Below are positions 43,897 to 54,600 of a stretch of DNA of 64,000 nt, piece after piece. The stretch lies in NCBI GenBank assembly GCA_910584975.1, contig CAJUEA010000001.1, positions 1 through 64,000 of the forward strand. Reading direction: 5' to 3'. Under the pieces are notes generated by a model. It was not told the DNA's origin. It did no database searches and saw nothing but the letters and a program-made list of their open reading frames with translations. This DNA is from an uncultured Christensenella sp. (GTDB lineage: Bacteria > Bacillota > Clostridia > Christensenellales > UBA3700). The position numbers and the translations under genes are program-made. Each line of letters begins with the position of its first letter. Within the stretch, counting starts at the first letter, position 1.

Positions 43897-44244
43897 ATGA
43901 AAGACAAAAAAATAAAAGTTGTGGTAAAAAAAGTAGATAAATTGTTGGATATGAATAATTATGCAGAAGTTATGCATATAAAAAATGATTTATCTGAATT
44001 CCAAAATTTTGTTAATGGTTATATTGAAGTAGTAGCATTTCCCAACATTAAAAATGTTTGTATTATTTTTAATGAAGATGGTAAATATCAAAATTTATTT
44101 GCAAATATGCTTGTTCCTGAAAATCAAGATGTAATAGTAGGTAATTTTTTAGTTGCTGGTGTAAAAGGTGAGGAGTTTTGCAGTTTGACCGAAGAACAAA
44201 TTCTTAATGTAATAAATTATGTTAATTCGCATAGAGCCTTATAA
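43897..44244 (+). CDS. DUF3846-family protein
   Basis: This 115-aa protein carries the DUF3846 pattern: LSEFQNFVNGYIEVVAFPNIKNVCIIFNEDGKYQN, then DVIVGNFLVAGVKGEEFCSLTEEQI. Such proteins are common on conjugative elements and phages of Firmicutes; the function is unknown. The start at 43897 follows AAAGGAG. It lies between the iterons and ssb. Confidence 0.82.
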   Translation: MKDKKIKVVVKKVDKLLDMNNYAEVMHIKNDLSEFQNFVNGYIEVVAFPNIKNVCIIFNEDGKYQNLFANMLVPENQDVIVGNFLVAGVKGEEFCSLTEEQILNVINYVNSHRAL

Positions 44245-44352
44245 AAAGCAAGATTAGTACAATTTTTCTTTGTGCTAACTTTTTGTATGTACAAGTTATT
44301 TTAATGGTGTCAGTCGGCAGAGCCGAACACAAATAAAAAAGAGAGGTAATTT

Positions 44353-44688
44353 ATGGTTAAAATTGAAGTGGTTGGTAGGCTAACAAAAAAGCCTATAAAA
44401 AGAACAAGTCCAAATGATGTCATTTATTGTTATATTGACATTGCCGCTACAGTGCGAGGAGATAAAAATCCAATGTATTTTTCGTTTGCACTATTTGAAA
44501 ATGATGCAGAGAATGCTATTAAATATCTAGATAAAGGTAGTTTAATTTTTGTTTCTGGAGATTTAAAAATTGAGGAATATGAGTGCAAAGATGGCAGCAA
44601 AGGATTATCAAAGAAAATTGATAGACCAGATGTTGAATATTTAAGCACAAAAGAAAAGAATGAGGGGGAAAGTACTGATGAAGTATAA
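44353..44688 (+). CDS. ssb: Single-stranded DNA-binding protein (element-encoded)
   Basis: The OB-fold pattern of SSB is visible: KIEVVGRLTKKPIKRTSPNDVIYCYIDIAATV, then FSFALFENDAENAIKYLDKGSLIFVSGDLKIEEY. It has a short acidic C-terminus (ESTDEV) rather than the classical DDDIPF tip. It probably protects the transferred strand or serves element replication with the primase encoded downstream. Confidence 0.85.
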   Translation: MVKIEVVGRLTKKPIKRTSPNDVIYCYIDIAATVRGDKNPMYFSFALFENDAENAIKYLDKGSLIFVSGDLKIEEYECKDGSKGLSKKIDRPDVEYLSTKEKNEGESTDEV

Positions 44689-44770
44689 TTTGGAAAGCGA
44701 AGAGTTGCCTGTAATTGAGCTTCAAACTACGGATGAAGTTTTAGAAGAACTTGATACGGAGGAAGAATAA
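44678..44770 (+). CDS. Acidic 30-aa peptide between ssb and the primase fusion
   Basis: The ATG at 44678 overlaps the end of ssb, has GAGGGGG upstream, and encodes KYNLESEELPVIELQ... ending in TEEE. Its stop overlaps the next ATG (TAATG). The strong ribosome binding site and overlaps on both sides suggest it is translated. It may be a small acidic regulator or only a coupling device. Confidence 0.5.
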   Translation: MKYNLESEELPVIELQTTDEVLEELDTEEE

Positions 44771-47334
44771 TGAGTACTAGAAGCTATATTTGTAGTAAAC
44801 AAGAAGATGGAACATATAAAGGAGTGTATTGTCATCATGATGGATATTTACAATATGTTGGAGCAATATTATTAGACCATTATAATAATAACGCAAAAAT
44901 TGAAGAATTGCTTAAATTGGGCGATTTAGATGTTCTTGCAGAAAAATTGTATCCAGATATCAATCAAAGCCATACAATATTTAATAAGCAAAGCGATGTG
45001 TGTTTTGCTTATGGGCGAGATGGTGGTGAAAAAAATCGTGAAGCGATTTATTTTGATTTACAAGACTTGAAAAATTCTGATATGGATTATGTATACCTAT
45101 TTGAAAATGGTAAATGGCAATATTTAGAACCAAATAAATTTAATTTTGAGATAAAGGATGTTGAAGAAGAACTATGTTCATTTTGGAAAGATAATGGTTT
45201 TGATGAAAGACCAATAGGTATTTATGGCGATTTCATTGAAGATAAAGATTTTGCTTTTGTTCGTATTGCTCTTGAGAATAGAAAAGAACAAATACAAAAT
45301 ACAACTAACATTGAAGAAACAAAAACCTTTCAAAAATCGGTACTAAATGCAATAGACAAACCATCAGATACAAAAAAAACAGGATGGGAAAGAGTAAATG
45401 AAGATAGGCAAGCACTTATTGATAAAATTAAAGTGGAAATTGAAAAAGGCAATTTAACATGGCATCATTATTTAGTTGGACATGAGATTCCTTTTAATGG
45501 TAGTACAGAGAAAGATTATAATGGAATGAATAGATTATATTTAGCATTCTCTGCAGCGAATAAGGGCTTTGAAGATCCTCGATGGTATACTTATAAACAA
45601 GCTCAAGAACTGAACTTACAGGTAAAAAAGGGTGAACGAGGAACTAAAATTGAAAAAATAACAGTTTATGACCAAAAACTTAAGCGTGAAATTAAATCTA
45701 GTAAAGATTTAGATGCAATCACAAAGGATATGCTAGAAGAAGAGAAACAGGCATATATAAGTGAGAATGTTAAAAGTTACTATAATCAGTATGTTGTTTT
45801 TAATGGAGAACAGATTGAAGGCTTAAATAAATATGTTGCGAGTAGATTGAATGATGAAGAAAAGAATAGTACTTGTGAACATATATTGCAAAATAGTTTT
45901 GTCCCAATAGAGTATGTAGATACAAATGTAGCATCTTACATAGTTTCTCAAGATAAGGTTAATTTGCCAAATAGAGATAAATTTGTATCAATGGATGAAT
46001 TTTATACTGCAGCTTTCCATGAATTAGCACATGCTAGTGGAGCAGAAAGTAGATTGAACAGAAAGGTCGATAATCATAATCAAAAATCTTATGCGAAAGA
46101 AGAAGTAACAGCAGAAATGGCTAGTTTATTTTTACAGCAAGCATTAGGTGTTGAATTAAAAGATGTAAGCATTAAAAATTCTGCTGCGTATATTCAAAAT
46201 TGGAACGCTATACTTGCTGAACCTCGTGAGTTTGTAAAAGCTATCAAAGATGCTGAAAAAGCAAGTACATTTATTTTGAAAGGCACAAAAGAAAAAAATA
46301 AAGAAAATGTAGAGGTCAAAGATAACAAAGAAAATATTGAGACCAAAGATAACAATAAAAATATGTTATCTCCACAAGAGTATTATGCTCAAAAAAATGC
46401 AAAAAAATTGGATGACATTGTAAAAAATGTTCCTGCAGAAATGAAAGCATTAAATAATTGGTGTGCCTTTAAAACATATTATGACAAAGAATCAGGCAAA
46501 AAAAAGAAATTTATTTTGTCTGCAGAGACTGGGTCGTGGGCTAAATGTAATGAATCAGCTACTTGGACAAGTTTTGATAAAGCACTTGCTTTTGCAAAAG
46601 AACAAAATTGTGAAGGGTTAAGTTTTGCATTGAATCCAAATGATGGTATAACTTGTATTGATTTAGACCATTGCATTGGCGATAAAGGAATGAGGTCGCA
46701 ACTTTGCTGGGATGTTTTAAATGCTTCGGATAACACATATGCAGAAAAAAGTGCTTCAGGCAAGGGAGTTCATGTCTTTTTTAAAGCTCAAGGTGTCACG
46801 GACGGATTTAATTTAAAAAATGATGAAAAAGGTATAGAGTGTTACGATAGAGCAAAATTTATATCAATGACAGGAAATTTAATAAGCAAAAGCAATGAAT
46901 TACGCCCTGCAACAGAAAAATTGATTGCTCTTGTCCATAAAGAACTCGGAGAAAAAAAGCAACTTGTAAGCCAAGCAAGAATGACATTTGATAACTATGG
47001 TTTCAAACAATTAAGCACAAGTGAGGTTATTGAGACAATAAAGCAAAGTAAAGTTTGGAATGACTTTAAGGATTTAATGAACGGCGTTAACTTAATGAAT
47101 GATTTATCAAGAAGTGATGCAAAGTTATTGGGTATTATAGGTTTCTTTACAAACTATAACGAAAGTCAAATGAAAGATATATTTATGACATCAGGTTTGT
47201 ATAGACCAAATAAAGGTGAGCAGTATATTGATAGGACTATCAGTTATATCAAAAGAACAGCTGTTATAGCACCAACCAAACTAGGAAAAAGTCATCAAGC
47301 ACAGAAAACTCGAGCTAAGGGTAAAGGCAAATAA
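44770..47334 (+). CDS. ArdC-type ssDNA-binding/metallopeptidase fused to a primase-polymerase domain
   Basis: Four parts are seen. Residues 1-120 (STRSYICSKQEDGTYKGVYCHHDGY...) match a small domain common in phage and element proteins. About 205-320 is the ArdC N-terminal ssDNA-binding domain (GWERVNEDRQALIDKIKVEIEKG, LYLAFSAANKGFEDPRWYTYKQA). About 400-500 is a zincin-like peptidase with FHELAHASG (HExxH). From about 555 an archaeo-eukaryotic-type primase domain follows, with ITCIDLDHC (catalytic acidic pair) and KSASGKGVHVFFKA. ArdC protects incoming ssDNA from restriction; the primase would make the second strand after transfer. At 854 aa it combines both jobs. It resembles the LtrC proteins of Gram-positive elements. 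Confidence 0.82.
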   Translation: MSTRSYICSKQEDGTYKGVYCHHDGYLQYVGAILLDHYNNNAKIEELLKLGDLDVLAEKLYPDINQSHTIFNKQSDVCFAYGRDGGEKNREAIYFDLQDLKNSDMDYVYLFENGKWQYLEPNKFNFEIKDVEEELCSFWKDNGFDERPIGIYGDFIEDKDFAFVRIALENRKEQIQNTTNIEETKTFQKSVLNAIDKPSDTKKTGWERVNEDRQALIDKIKVEIEKGNLTWHHYLVGHEIPFNGSTEKDYNGMNRLYLAFSAANKGFEDPRWYTYKQAQELNLQVKKGERGTKIEKITVYDQKLKREIKSSKDLDAITKDMLEEEKQAYISENVKSYYNQYVVFNGEQIEGLNKYVASRLNDEEKNSTCEHILQNSFVPIEYVDTNVASYIVSQDKVNLPNRDKFVSMDEFYTAAFHELAHASGAESRLNRKVDNHNQKSYAKEEVTAEMASLFLQQALGVELKDVSIKNSAAYIQNWNAILAEPREFVKAIKDAEKASTFILKGTKEKNKENVEVKDNKENIETKDNNKNMLSPQEYYAQKNAKKLDDIVKNVPAEMKALNNWCAFKTYYDKESGKKKKFILSAETGSWAKCNESATWTSFDKALAFAKEQNCEGLSFALNPNDGITCIDLDHCIGDKGMRSQLCWDVLNASDNTYAEKSASGKGVHVFFKAQGVTDGFNLKNDEKGIECYDRAKFISMTGNLISKSNELRPATEKLIALVHKELGEKKQLVSQARMTFDNYGFKQLSTSEVIETIKQSKVWNDFKDLMNGVNLMNDLSRSDAKLLGIIGFFTNYNESQMKDIFMTSGLYRPNKGEQYIDRTISYIKRTAVIAPTKLGKSHQAQKTRAKGKGK

Positions 47335-47433
47335 CTTTTCTTTTGTGCTAACATTATTTGGCTAAAGGCTTAAAATTGGATAGCTAAATGATTTTTGCAC
47401 AAAGAAAAATAAACGATTTTTTTCAGTGCTTAC

Positions 47434-47760
47434 TGCCACCCCGTGCGGTGGCATGGTCGATTTGTGGATGTTCCACAAATCGTTGCCGCAGGGGTGGCGA
47501 AAGGCAGCCCTGCGGCACGCGAAAATTTTTACTTAAGAGATGGTTTTGTTGATTATTTAAAAACAAAATTTTTCCCCTAAAATTATGCTAGGGGAAAAAT
47601 TTTGTGGGGTAAGCAAAGGAAGCGGGATAAGGCGGTGTGACAAAACAAAGTTTTTATTCGCTCTTACTACATAGTAGTAAATGCTTGTCACACCGAAAGA
47701 CAAGTTGTCACATTTTGTGACAACTTAGGAACAAGTAGGAAACCTACTTTTTTGGGATAA
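47434..47760 (+). other. Candidate origin of transfer (oriT), hairpin cluster
   Basis: The gap 47335-47774 before the mobilisation genes contains seven inverted repeats. In order: TGCCACC/GGTGGCA (47434-47453), CGATTTGTGG/CCACAAATCG (47458-47482), TGCCGCAGGG/CCCTGCGGCA (47484-47517), a perfect 16-bp repeat at 47564-47579 and 47589-47604, GGTGTGACAA/TTGTCACACC (47634-47643, 47685-47694) enclosing TACTACATAGTAGTA, AAGTTGTCACA/TGTGACAACTT (47702-47726), and AAGTAGG/CCTACTT plus T-run (47733-47754). Dense inverted repeats directly upstream of an accessory gene and relaxase are typical of oriT; the nick site cannot be read off. Confidence 0.65.
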
Positions 47761-47774
47761 ACACAAGGAGAAAA

Positions 47775-48221
47775 ATGGAAGAAAATAAGGGTATTCAAAA
47801 ACGAATTAGAATTCATGATAATAATAATTGGAAATTCATTGAAGAATTAATGTTGAGTTCAGAGTATTCTAAAAATTTTAATGCTGTAATAAACGATGCA
47901 TTAAAGATTGGGCTGCCATTGTTATATGAGCGAACTTTTAATTTGACAGACTATTTGAAATCACAAAGAAAAATAGCGAATTATGAAAATGGTTATGAGT
48001 TGCGAGATTTAAATAATTCTGTAGATGAACTTGCAGTTCAAGTAGGAATAATTAAATATCTAGTAACAAATTTATATAACATCGAATTAGAAAAGCTTGA
48101 AGGTACTTTAAGTGTTGAGCAAATTGAAGGTGGTTTTTTATCAAGTTTACCTGAAAATTTACAAGAAATCGAAGATAGCATGCTTGCTGCTAACAAACGG
48201 AGGGAAAAGAAAAATGAGTAA
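47775..48221 (+). CDS. Mobilisation accessory protein, MobC-like position, 148 aa
   Basis: This soluble helical protein begins IQKRIRIHDNNNWKFIEELMLSSEYSKNFNAVINDALKIGLPLL, which is compatible with a ribbon-helix-helix DNA-binding module followed by helices. It lies between the hairpin cluster and the relaxase, whose start overlaps its end by 8 nt. A relaxosome DNA-binding role at oriT is inferred. The ribosome binding site is AAGGAG. Confidence 0.65.
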   Translation: MEENKGIQKRIRIHDNNNWKFIEELMLSSEYSKNFNAVINDALKIGLPLLYERTFNLTDYLKSQRKIANYENGYELRDLNNSVDELAVQVGIIKYLVTNLYNIELEKLEGTLSVEQIEGGFLSSLPENLQEIEDSMLAANKRREKKNE

Positions 48222-49494
48222 AGTAGTATTTAATATTAATTTCACAGCTGCAAAACCAAAAAGAAATGCAAGTATAGTTGAAGAGGCAAGTTGGCGAAGA
48301 GAGCGAGCATTTTATAATTTGACTGCAAAATACAATTATCTGAGCTATTCGTTAAATGGTAAAAAAACAGCGAAAAATAAGGATATATTGAATTATATGC
48401 AAAAAGATACAGGAGCATTTAATTTGGATGGTGCATTAAGTGATGAGGATCTTAACAAAATTCGAAATAACTTAGCAGTAACCAAATCTAATATTTGGCA
48501 TGGTTGGATCTCTTTTGATGAAGAAGTAAGTAAAGGAATAAAAACACCAGAACAGGCCATAAAATTCTTGCGACATAATTTTTATGGAAATTTAATTGAG
48601 AAATCCCATTTGAATCCAAGGAATATTGAATTGATGGCAAGTCTTCATGTTGATACAAAAAATCATCATCACATACATTTTTCTTTTTGGGAACGCGAGC
48701 CGATGTATTTAAAGGCAAATGGAGAAAAGGAATACACTTCTAAAGGTACTTTTAAGCAAGATTGCATTGATAATTACTTAATATCAACGAATTTATATTT
48801 AGATGAATATCAAGATGATTATCATATTGCACGAGATCGAGCACTTGCAAGACTAAAAGAATTAATGCCAACAAGAACAAATAAGGGGCAATGTAAAGAA
48901 GATATTGGATATAAACTTGCTGAACTTGCAAAAAAATTACCAGAGAGTGGGCGACTTGGCTATAATAGTAAAAATATGGATAATGTACGCAATGTAGTAG
49001 ATAAGACAGTTGATTATATAGTAAATCGTGATGCTAAACTTTATAATTATGTTTTAGGTGCATATAATGAAATCGACAAACGAAAAGAACGAGCAATGGA
49101 ACTTGCAAATGAAAACCAAATGTTTTGGATGAATGGCAGAAGGATAAAACCAGAACGAGTTCAAAATATTGACGGGATTCAAAGTAATAGATATGGTGTT
49201 CAAAGTTTTGACTGTGTAGACAAACTAAAAGATAGTTTGAGAGAAAAATTGGGAAATCAAATTATCAAGGGGGCAATTTGCATGAAAAATTCTTTTAATG
49301 CTAATTTGCAAAAGAATGCTAAGGCAGGTAAAAACGCTGCAAGGCGAACTGCCAGAATGAATAGGGTGTCAATTGAAAAGAATGTAAGAATATTTTTAAG
49401 TGAAATTGAAAGCCTTACACAACACAACGACTTCAGTTATAAATTACATATAGCAGAACGCGAAATCGAGAATAATAGAGCACAAATGAGGTAG
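48214..49494 (+). CDS. Relaxase of the MobL (MOBP) type
   Basis: The relaxase nicks oriT and leads the transferred strand into the recipient. The metal-binding three-His region is visible as LHVDTKNHHHIHFSFWERE (about 147-165), the MobL/MOBP pattern in Firmicutes and mycoplasma-type elements. N-terminal KYNYLSYSLNGKKTAKNKDILNYMQK supplies a Tyr-rich region with catalytic tyrosine candidates. The start at 48214 follows GGAGGG. The 426-aa length fits. It is coupled with the accessory gene and with virD4, 2 nt downstream. Confidence 0.85.
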   Translation: MSKVVFNINFTAAKPKRNASIVEEASWRRERAFYNLTAKYNYLSYSLNGKKTAKNKDILNYMQKDTGAFNLDGALSDEDLNKIRNNLAVTKSNIWHGWISFDEEVSKGIKTPEQAIKFLRHNFYGNLIEKSHLNPRNIELMASLHVDTKNHHHIHFSFWEREPMYLKANGEKEYTSKGTFKQDCIDNYLISTNLYLDEYQDDYHIARDRALARLKELMPTRTNKGQCKEDIGYKLAELAKKLPESGRLGYNSKNMDNVRNVVDKTVDYIVNRDAKLYNYVLGAYNEIDKRKERAMELANENQMFWMNGRRIKPERVQNIDGIQSNRYGVQSFDCVDKLKDSLREKLGNQIIKGAICMKNSFNANLQKNAKAGKNAARRTARMNRVSIEKNVRIFLSEIESLTQHNDFSYKLHIAEREIENNRAQMR

Positions 49495-49496
49495 AT

Positions 49497-51626
49497 ATGA
49501 AGAATAGACTTAAATTGAAAACTAAAATAATTTTAACGCTAATTCTTGCACTAGTATTGTTAGTAATGTCAGCAATTATTTATGCGATATTTGAAACGCG
49601 TGGGAAAATTACTTTTGAAGCATTGTTTAAAGTGTTCGAAAAAGGCACATATTGGTTGGTTTTATTGATAATCTATGCAAGTTTAACAGTGTTTATATTA
49701 ACTAATCGCCGTATTCAGGCCGATAAAGAAGTAGTAAAGGACAATTATGGAGAAATGTCACGATTAATGACAAAGCACGATATTAGACGCAGTAAAGACT
49801 TTGTTTGCAGCAAATATAGTGATTTAGGCCAAGTATCTGATGGTACAGTTTTGCAAGCTAAGCGAAGCGGTAAAAATATTAAGGTTATTATGACAACCGA
49901 GCCTAGACATTCTTTGATTATAGGAACAAGTGGTAGTTATAAAACAACCGGATTTATGAATCCTACAATTCAAACTCTAATGAAAACAAAAACAAAACCA
50001 TCAATGATTATATCGGATCCAAAGGGAGAATTATTTGATATTCATGCTAAAGCATTGAAAAATAATGGTTATAAAGTTTTGGTTGTGGATCTCATTTCAC
50101 CATATTATAGCTCTCATTGGAATCCATTTGATGTTCTTACTGAAAGGGTAGATAAAATTAAAGAATTAAAATTATCTAATAATTTTGACAAAGAGGTCCA
50201 AATTCAAATTTTACGGGACGAAATATTTGAATTTGCAAAAGATTTGAGCGATGCAATTTGTCCATTAGAGAAATCAAATGATATGTCTTGGCAGAAAGGT
50301 GCAAAGTCCTTGATAAATGCAATTATATTAGCTTTCTGCGAGGACTATGAGGATGAATTAATGCCAAAACATAAAGTAGGGTTTACTTCTTTGTATCATA
50401 CAGTGTTTAATAATTTATCTTCAGAAGATGATAAATTAAAAAAATATTTGTATGAATGTAGAAGTCCTTTAAGTAAAGTAAAAGGCATGGCAATGCAAGT
50501 TTTAGAGAGCCAAGACAGAACACTATCAAGTTATTTGTCTGAAGTTTATAAACATACAGAATGGTTGTCGGACACAGGCATATTATCAATGACATCTGAA
50601 AGTGACATAAATCTGTATAATTTTGATGAAGAAGCAATAGCATTATTTATTAAAATACCTGATGAGAAAAAAACTAGGCATCGTCTTGTTACATTATTGA
50701 TAACACAAATGTATAAATGTTTAGTAGAAAAGTCAAGAAGGAATAAAGCACAAGGAAAAACAGATGCAGCAACATTATTAAGGACAAATTATTTTTTACT
50801 TGATGAATTTGGTAATTTGCCGGCCTTTAATGATTTAGATGTAATCGTTAGTGTTGCTCGGTCAAGAAAAATGTTTTTTAACATGGTTATACAGTCTTAT
50901 GAGCAATTAACTAATAAATATGGAAAAGAGGTCGCAAATATTGTAAAAGAGCAAAGTGCAGTCAAAATTTTCCTTGGATCTGATTCTTCTGATACTATTA
51001 ATGAAATTTCAACTTTATGTGGCAAAAAGTTGGTTGCAAATGTAAATTTAAATAGTAGTTGGAGGCAGAATACAGAATCAAGTGCTACAAGTACAAAGGA
51101 AGTCCCTTTGATTTATCCAACAGAATTGAAAAATTTAAATAATGCCGACAATTTTGGTAATGCGGTTGTACTTTCTTTTGGGCATTTTGCTTTCAAATCA
51201 AAATTTACGCCATCATTTAAGTGTGCAGATATTTATCAGCTCGGTGGTGGTGATGATGAACGAGCGGTCGCAAAATATTTTGACGAATTGAAGTTTGCTT
51301 ATGACATAAATATAAAATTAAAGGAAATTGAGGCGATTGAAGAAGATTTGAAGAAATTGCAAAAAGAAATGATGGAAGAACAAAAAGCAAAAAGTAAAAA
51401 GAAAACACAAAAAAAAGTTCAAACCAATGAATTTGATAGCTTATTTGAAACAAAGTTGCATGCATTGGCACAAGTATTGCCTGAATTACAAGGCCTTATA
51501 AAGTGTAAAAATCCTATGTTCAAGTTGCAAGATTTAATAGATAAGGCAACAAGTATGGATTTAAAATTTAAACTTATAGAATTAAAAAAATTATATGAAA
51601 AAGAAAGAGGAAAAGTAAATGAATAA
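49497..51626 (+). CDS. VirD4/TraG-type coupling protein
   Basis: The coupling ATPase brings the relaxase-DNA complex to the secretion channel. Two N-terminal TM segments (about 9-31 and 50-70) anchor it. The Walker A motif is IGTSGSYKTTGF, followed by SMIISDPKGELFDIHAKAL. Walker B is NYFLLDEFGNLPAF, then VARSRKMFFNMVIQSYEQL. The C-terminus has a charged coiled coil (KLKEIEAIEEDLKKLQKEMMEEQKAK). The 709-aa length is typical. Its end overlaps the start of the large surface protein by 8 nt. Confidence 0.93.
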   Translation: MKNRLKLKTKIILTLILALVLLVMSAIIYAIFETRGKITFEALFKVFEKGTYWLVLLIIYASLTVFILTNRRIQADKEVVKDNYGEMSRLMTKHDIRRSKDFVCSKYSDLGQVSDGTVLQAKRSGKNIKVIMTTEPRHSLIIGTSGSYKTTGFMNPTIQTLMKTKTKPSMIISDPKGELFDIHAKALKNNGYKVLVVDLISPYYSSHWNPFDVLTERVDKIKELKLSNNFDKEVQIQILRDEIFEFAKDLSDAICPLEKSNDMSWQKGAKSLINAIILAFCEDYEDELMPKHKVGFTSLYHTVFNNLSSEDDKLKKYLYECRSPLSKVKGMAMQVLESQDRTLSSYLSEVYKHTEWLSDTGILSMTSESDINLYNFDEEAIALFIKIPDEKKTRHRLVTLLITQMYKCLVEKSRRNKAQGKTDAATLLRTNYFLLDEFGNLPAFNDLDVIVSVARSRKMFFNMVIQSYEQLTNKYGKEVANIVKEQSAVKIFLGSDSSDTINEISTLCGKKLVANVNLNSSWRQNTESSATSTKEVPLIYPTELKNLNNADNFGNAVVLSFGHFAFKSKFTPSFKCADIYQLGGGDDERAVAKYFDELKFAYDINIKLKEIEAIEEDLKKLQKEMMEEQKAKSKKKTQKKVQTNEFDSLFETKLHALAQVLPELQGLIKCKNPMFKLQDLIDKATSMDLKFKLIELKKLYEKERGKVNE

Positions 51627-54600
51627 AGCACAAAGAAAAGCAATTTCTATTTTTGTAATTAGTTTATGCATTTTGATAAGTTTGCTTTTGGTGCATACAA
51701 TTAGTTTGCCAACTGCCGTTTATGCAGAGCAAAGAGGCAGTAAAACATGGACTGCAGCAGATTGGAAGAAAGATGTACATGATTATAAAAACGATAGCAA
51801 TGGAAATATAATACAGGATTTGGGACTTCGACAAAATTGGGGTAATATAATGGCACCATTAGGCTCATCAGTAACGATACATAGAGAATCCCTTAATACA
51901 TATTATGCAGATGTTTATTTCGAAATGGGAATAGGTGGTGTTGCTGGAGTTGGATATTGGAATGTAGAAGTAATTATTAATAATAAATCTTGTTTTTGGT
52001 TTGAAAAAATTAATGGTTCAGGTAAATATAATCTTCAAAGCGAAAAAGTAACTATTAATGATAATCAATCTTTAAATGTATCAATGAAAATATCAAGCAA
52101 TTATGACAAAATAACACGGCAAAATACTATGACTGCAACATTTTCAGCTTATGATACAACTAAGCCAAGTATTAAAATAGATTCTTCTTCATCAAATGAT
52201 TATTTCAACCATAATATTGTAGCAACTAGTAGTGATACTCAAACGGGTTCTTCAATATACTACAGATATAATTCTCAAAGTTGGAAAGCCACTAATCAAA
52301 GTAGCTATACTTTTAAAGATGATGGCGAGTACGAAATTAAATCTATAGATGGTGCGGGTAATCAAAGTGGTACTATTAAATTTTATATTGATAAGACTAA
52401 GCCGACAATTTCGTTAAGTGATTCAGTCGAAAATGGGGACTATACTAACAAATTAATAACATGTATGGGTGATGATGCTAATTTTAAAGCCTTATATTAC
52501 AAAGCCCCTGCAGCAGGCTGGCAGAGTACTGCCACAAAGTCATTCACGATAACAGATATAATTGGAACTTGGCAATTTTATATTGAAGACTTGGCTGGGA
52601 ATAGAAGTGAGACGATTCAAATTGATTATGATAATGTTTTACCTGTTATTGGCTTAAGAAGAGCCGATGGATCAAGCTTTGCAGATAATGGTTGGAGTAA
52701 TCAAGGAGTTTATTTTGATGTGTCAGATAATAAAGGTATATTGTCCACAAAATTATACAAATTGTTAAATGATACATGGCAAGAAATTAATAGTGATTAC
52801 ATTAATGGAGCAATTTTCTTTGATACAAGATATCCTAATGTGTTGTATGGCAGCCGAAAACAAGTGCTTGAAGTAATTCTTGCTGGAGAGCTGGAAAAGC
52901 TAGTTTCAAAAGAAGGTTGGGAAACGATTCCTAATGACAATAGAATAATTGCACCAGGACAAATAGATTTTGCATTACAAGGGGCAAGTTATTGGGAATA
53001 CACAACAAAAGATGGAGATACTTATGTTTTCTTTATTTATAGCGATATCAATGCATTTTTAAAGAAAGAATCTGAACAATTTATTGCAAGTCAAAATCGC
53101 AATATGTTTTTAGATGAAGGAAGTTTTAAAGTTATTGTTACTGATATTCATGGCAATATTAGTTCAAAACTATTTAACATTAAATTAACTTTGCCAGAAC
53201 TAGAGGTACAATTAAATGGATATACAAATCAACCTATACATTATAGTGCGATAGATAATTATGAGCTGAAAACTTGGGTTAAGTTTAATAATGGGGATTG
53301 GATATTGCAATCAAGTAGTAATATAATTATTCCTGCTGACAATGGAGATGGAACATATTTTTTCAAAACAATGGATATTGCAGGAAATTTAATTACTGCT
53401 ACAGTTGTTTTAGATACAACAATGCCTATTATAAATATAAAAAAGAATGGACAAGCTACTGCTTCAGGAGTGTATATCAATGCTTCAGATAGATTGGAAT
53501 ATTTTCTTAACGATATAAATGCAAAAGAAATATGGTTGGATGGACAAATATTTAAATCAACTATAGTACCAGATATGATTGAAGACGGTGAACATGTATT
53601 AGTAGCATTTGACTTGGCTGGGAATAGAAGTGAGCAGTTTATTTTTATTGTAGATAAAATTATACCAACAATCGAGCTTATTTCAAATGACAATGAAGAA
53701 CTAACTTTATATGATGGTATTTACTATACCAATAAGTCATTATTTGTTGAGTGTGCCGATACAAACTTTGCTTTTCTTTGTGTTTACAAAGATAATCAAT
53801 TAATTTATAAAGGACCTAGCAATTTTAAAGAAATTGAGTCATTGGTTGCAAATTTTGGCAATTACAAGCTACAAGCAGAAGATAAAGCAGGCAACATACA
53901 TGAGAAAAGATTTGTTTTGCAATATATAGATAACTTTGGTAATAAGGATATAATTTTTGATACATTTAAAATCAATGCATGGTATGAAGTAACATTGCCA
54001 GGATATGTTTTTGGAGTTAATCCAGAACTCGCAGATATTTCCGGAAAATTTACTTTTGAGAGATATGAAGATGCATTAAATTGGACCAAGTCAGTTGAAG
54101 AATTATATCGTGTGAAGCATCAAGGCCTTAATAAATGGATATATGTTTCTGCAACGAATGAAGCAGTATCACAAGTTTATACAAATAGGGCTGACTTAGA
54201 CAAGGTAATTATAAAATATGCAACTAGGTATATAAGTAGGCGTAAGGTTTCTAATATTAATGGAAGTGACGATTATTACACAATTAAGGATGCAAATGGA
54301 ATAACAGATATGCATGCTTTTACAAGGCAATTATTACAACTGCCAGCATTTTTATCTGATTATTCGAATTTATCTTTGGTGCAAGTTCGTAAAGATTATG
54401 TTTATAAGAAACTTAAGGAAGCGTTATCGCCTACTAGTGCATGCATAATCTATTTGGCAGATGACTATTCATTGAAAACTCAAAATGAAGTACAAATAAA
54501 TTATTCGAAAAGTATTGGAGAAATGCTTAATTCAGTAGATGCACTAAAACAAGGATATTATTTAGTAGAAGAAACTGATTTATGTGGTAATATCGAGCGA

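Noticed and set aside
47434..47517. GC-rich hairpins as copies of the 19905-19965 element
   Set aside because: The two share style and GC content but no common sequence; they are unrelated.
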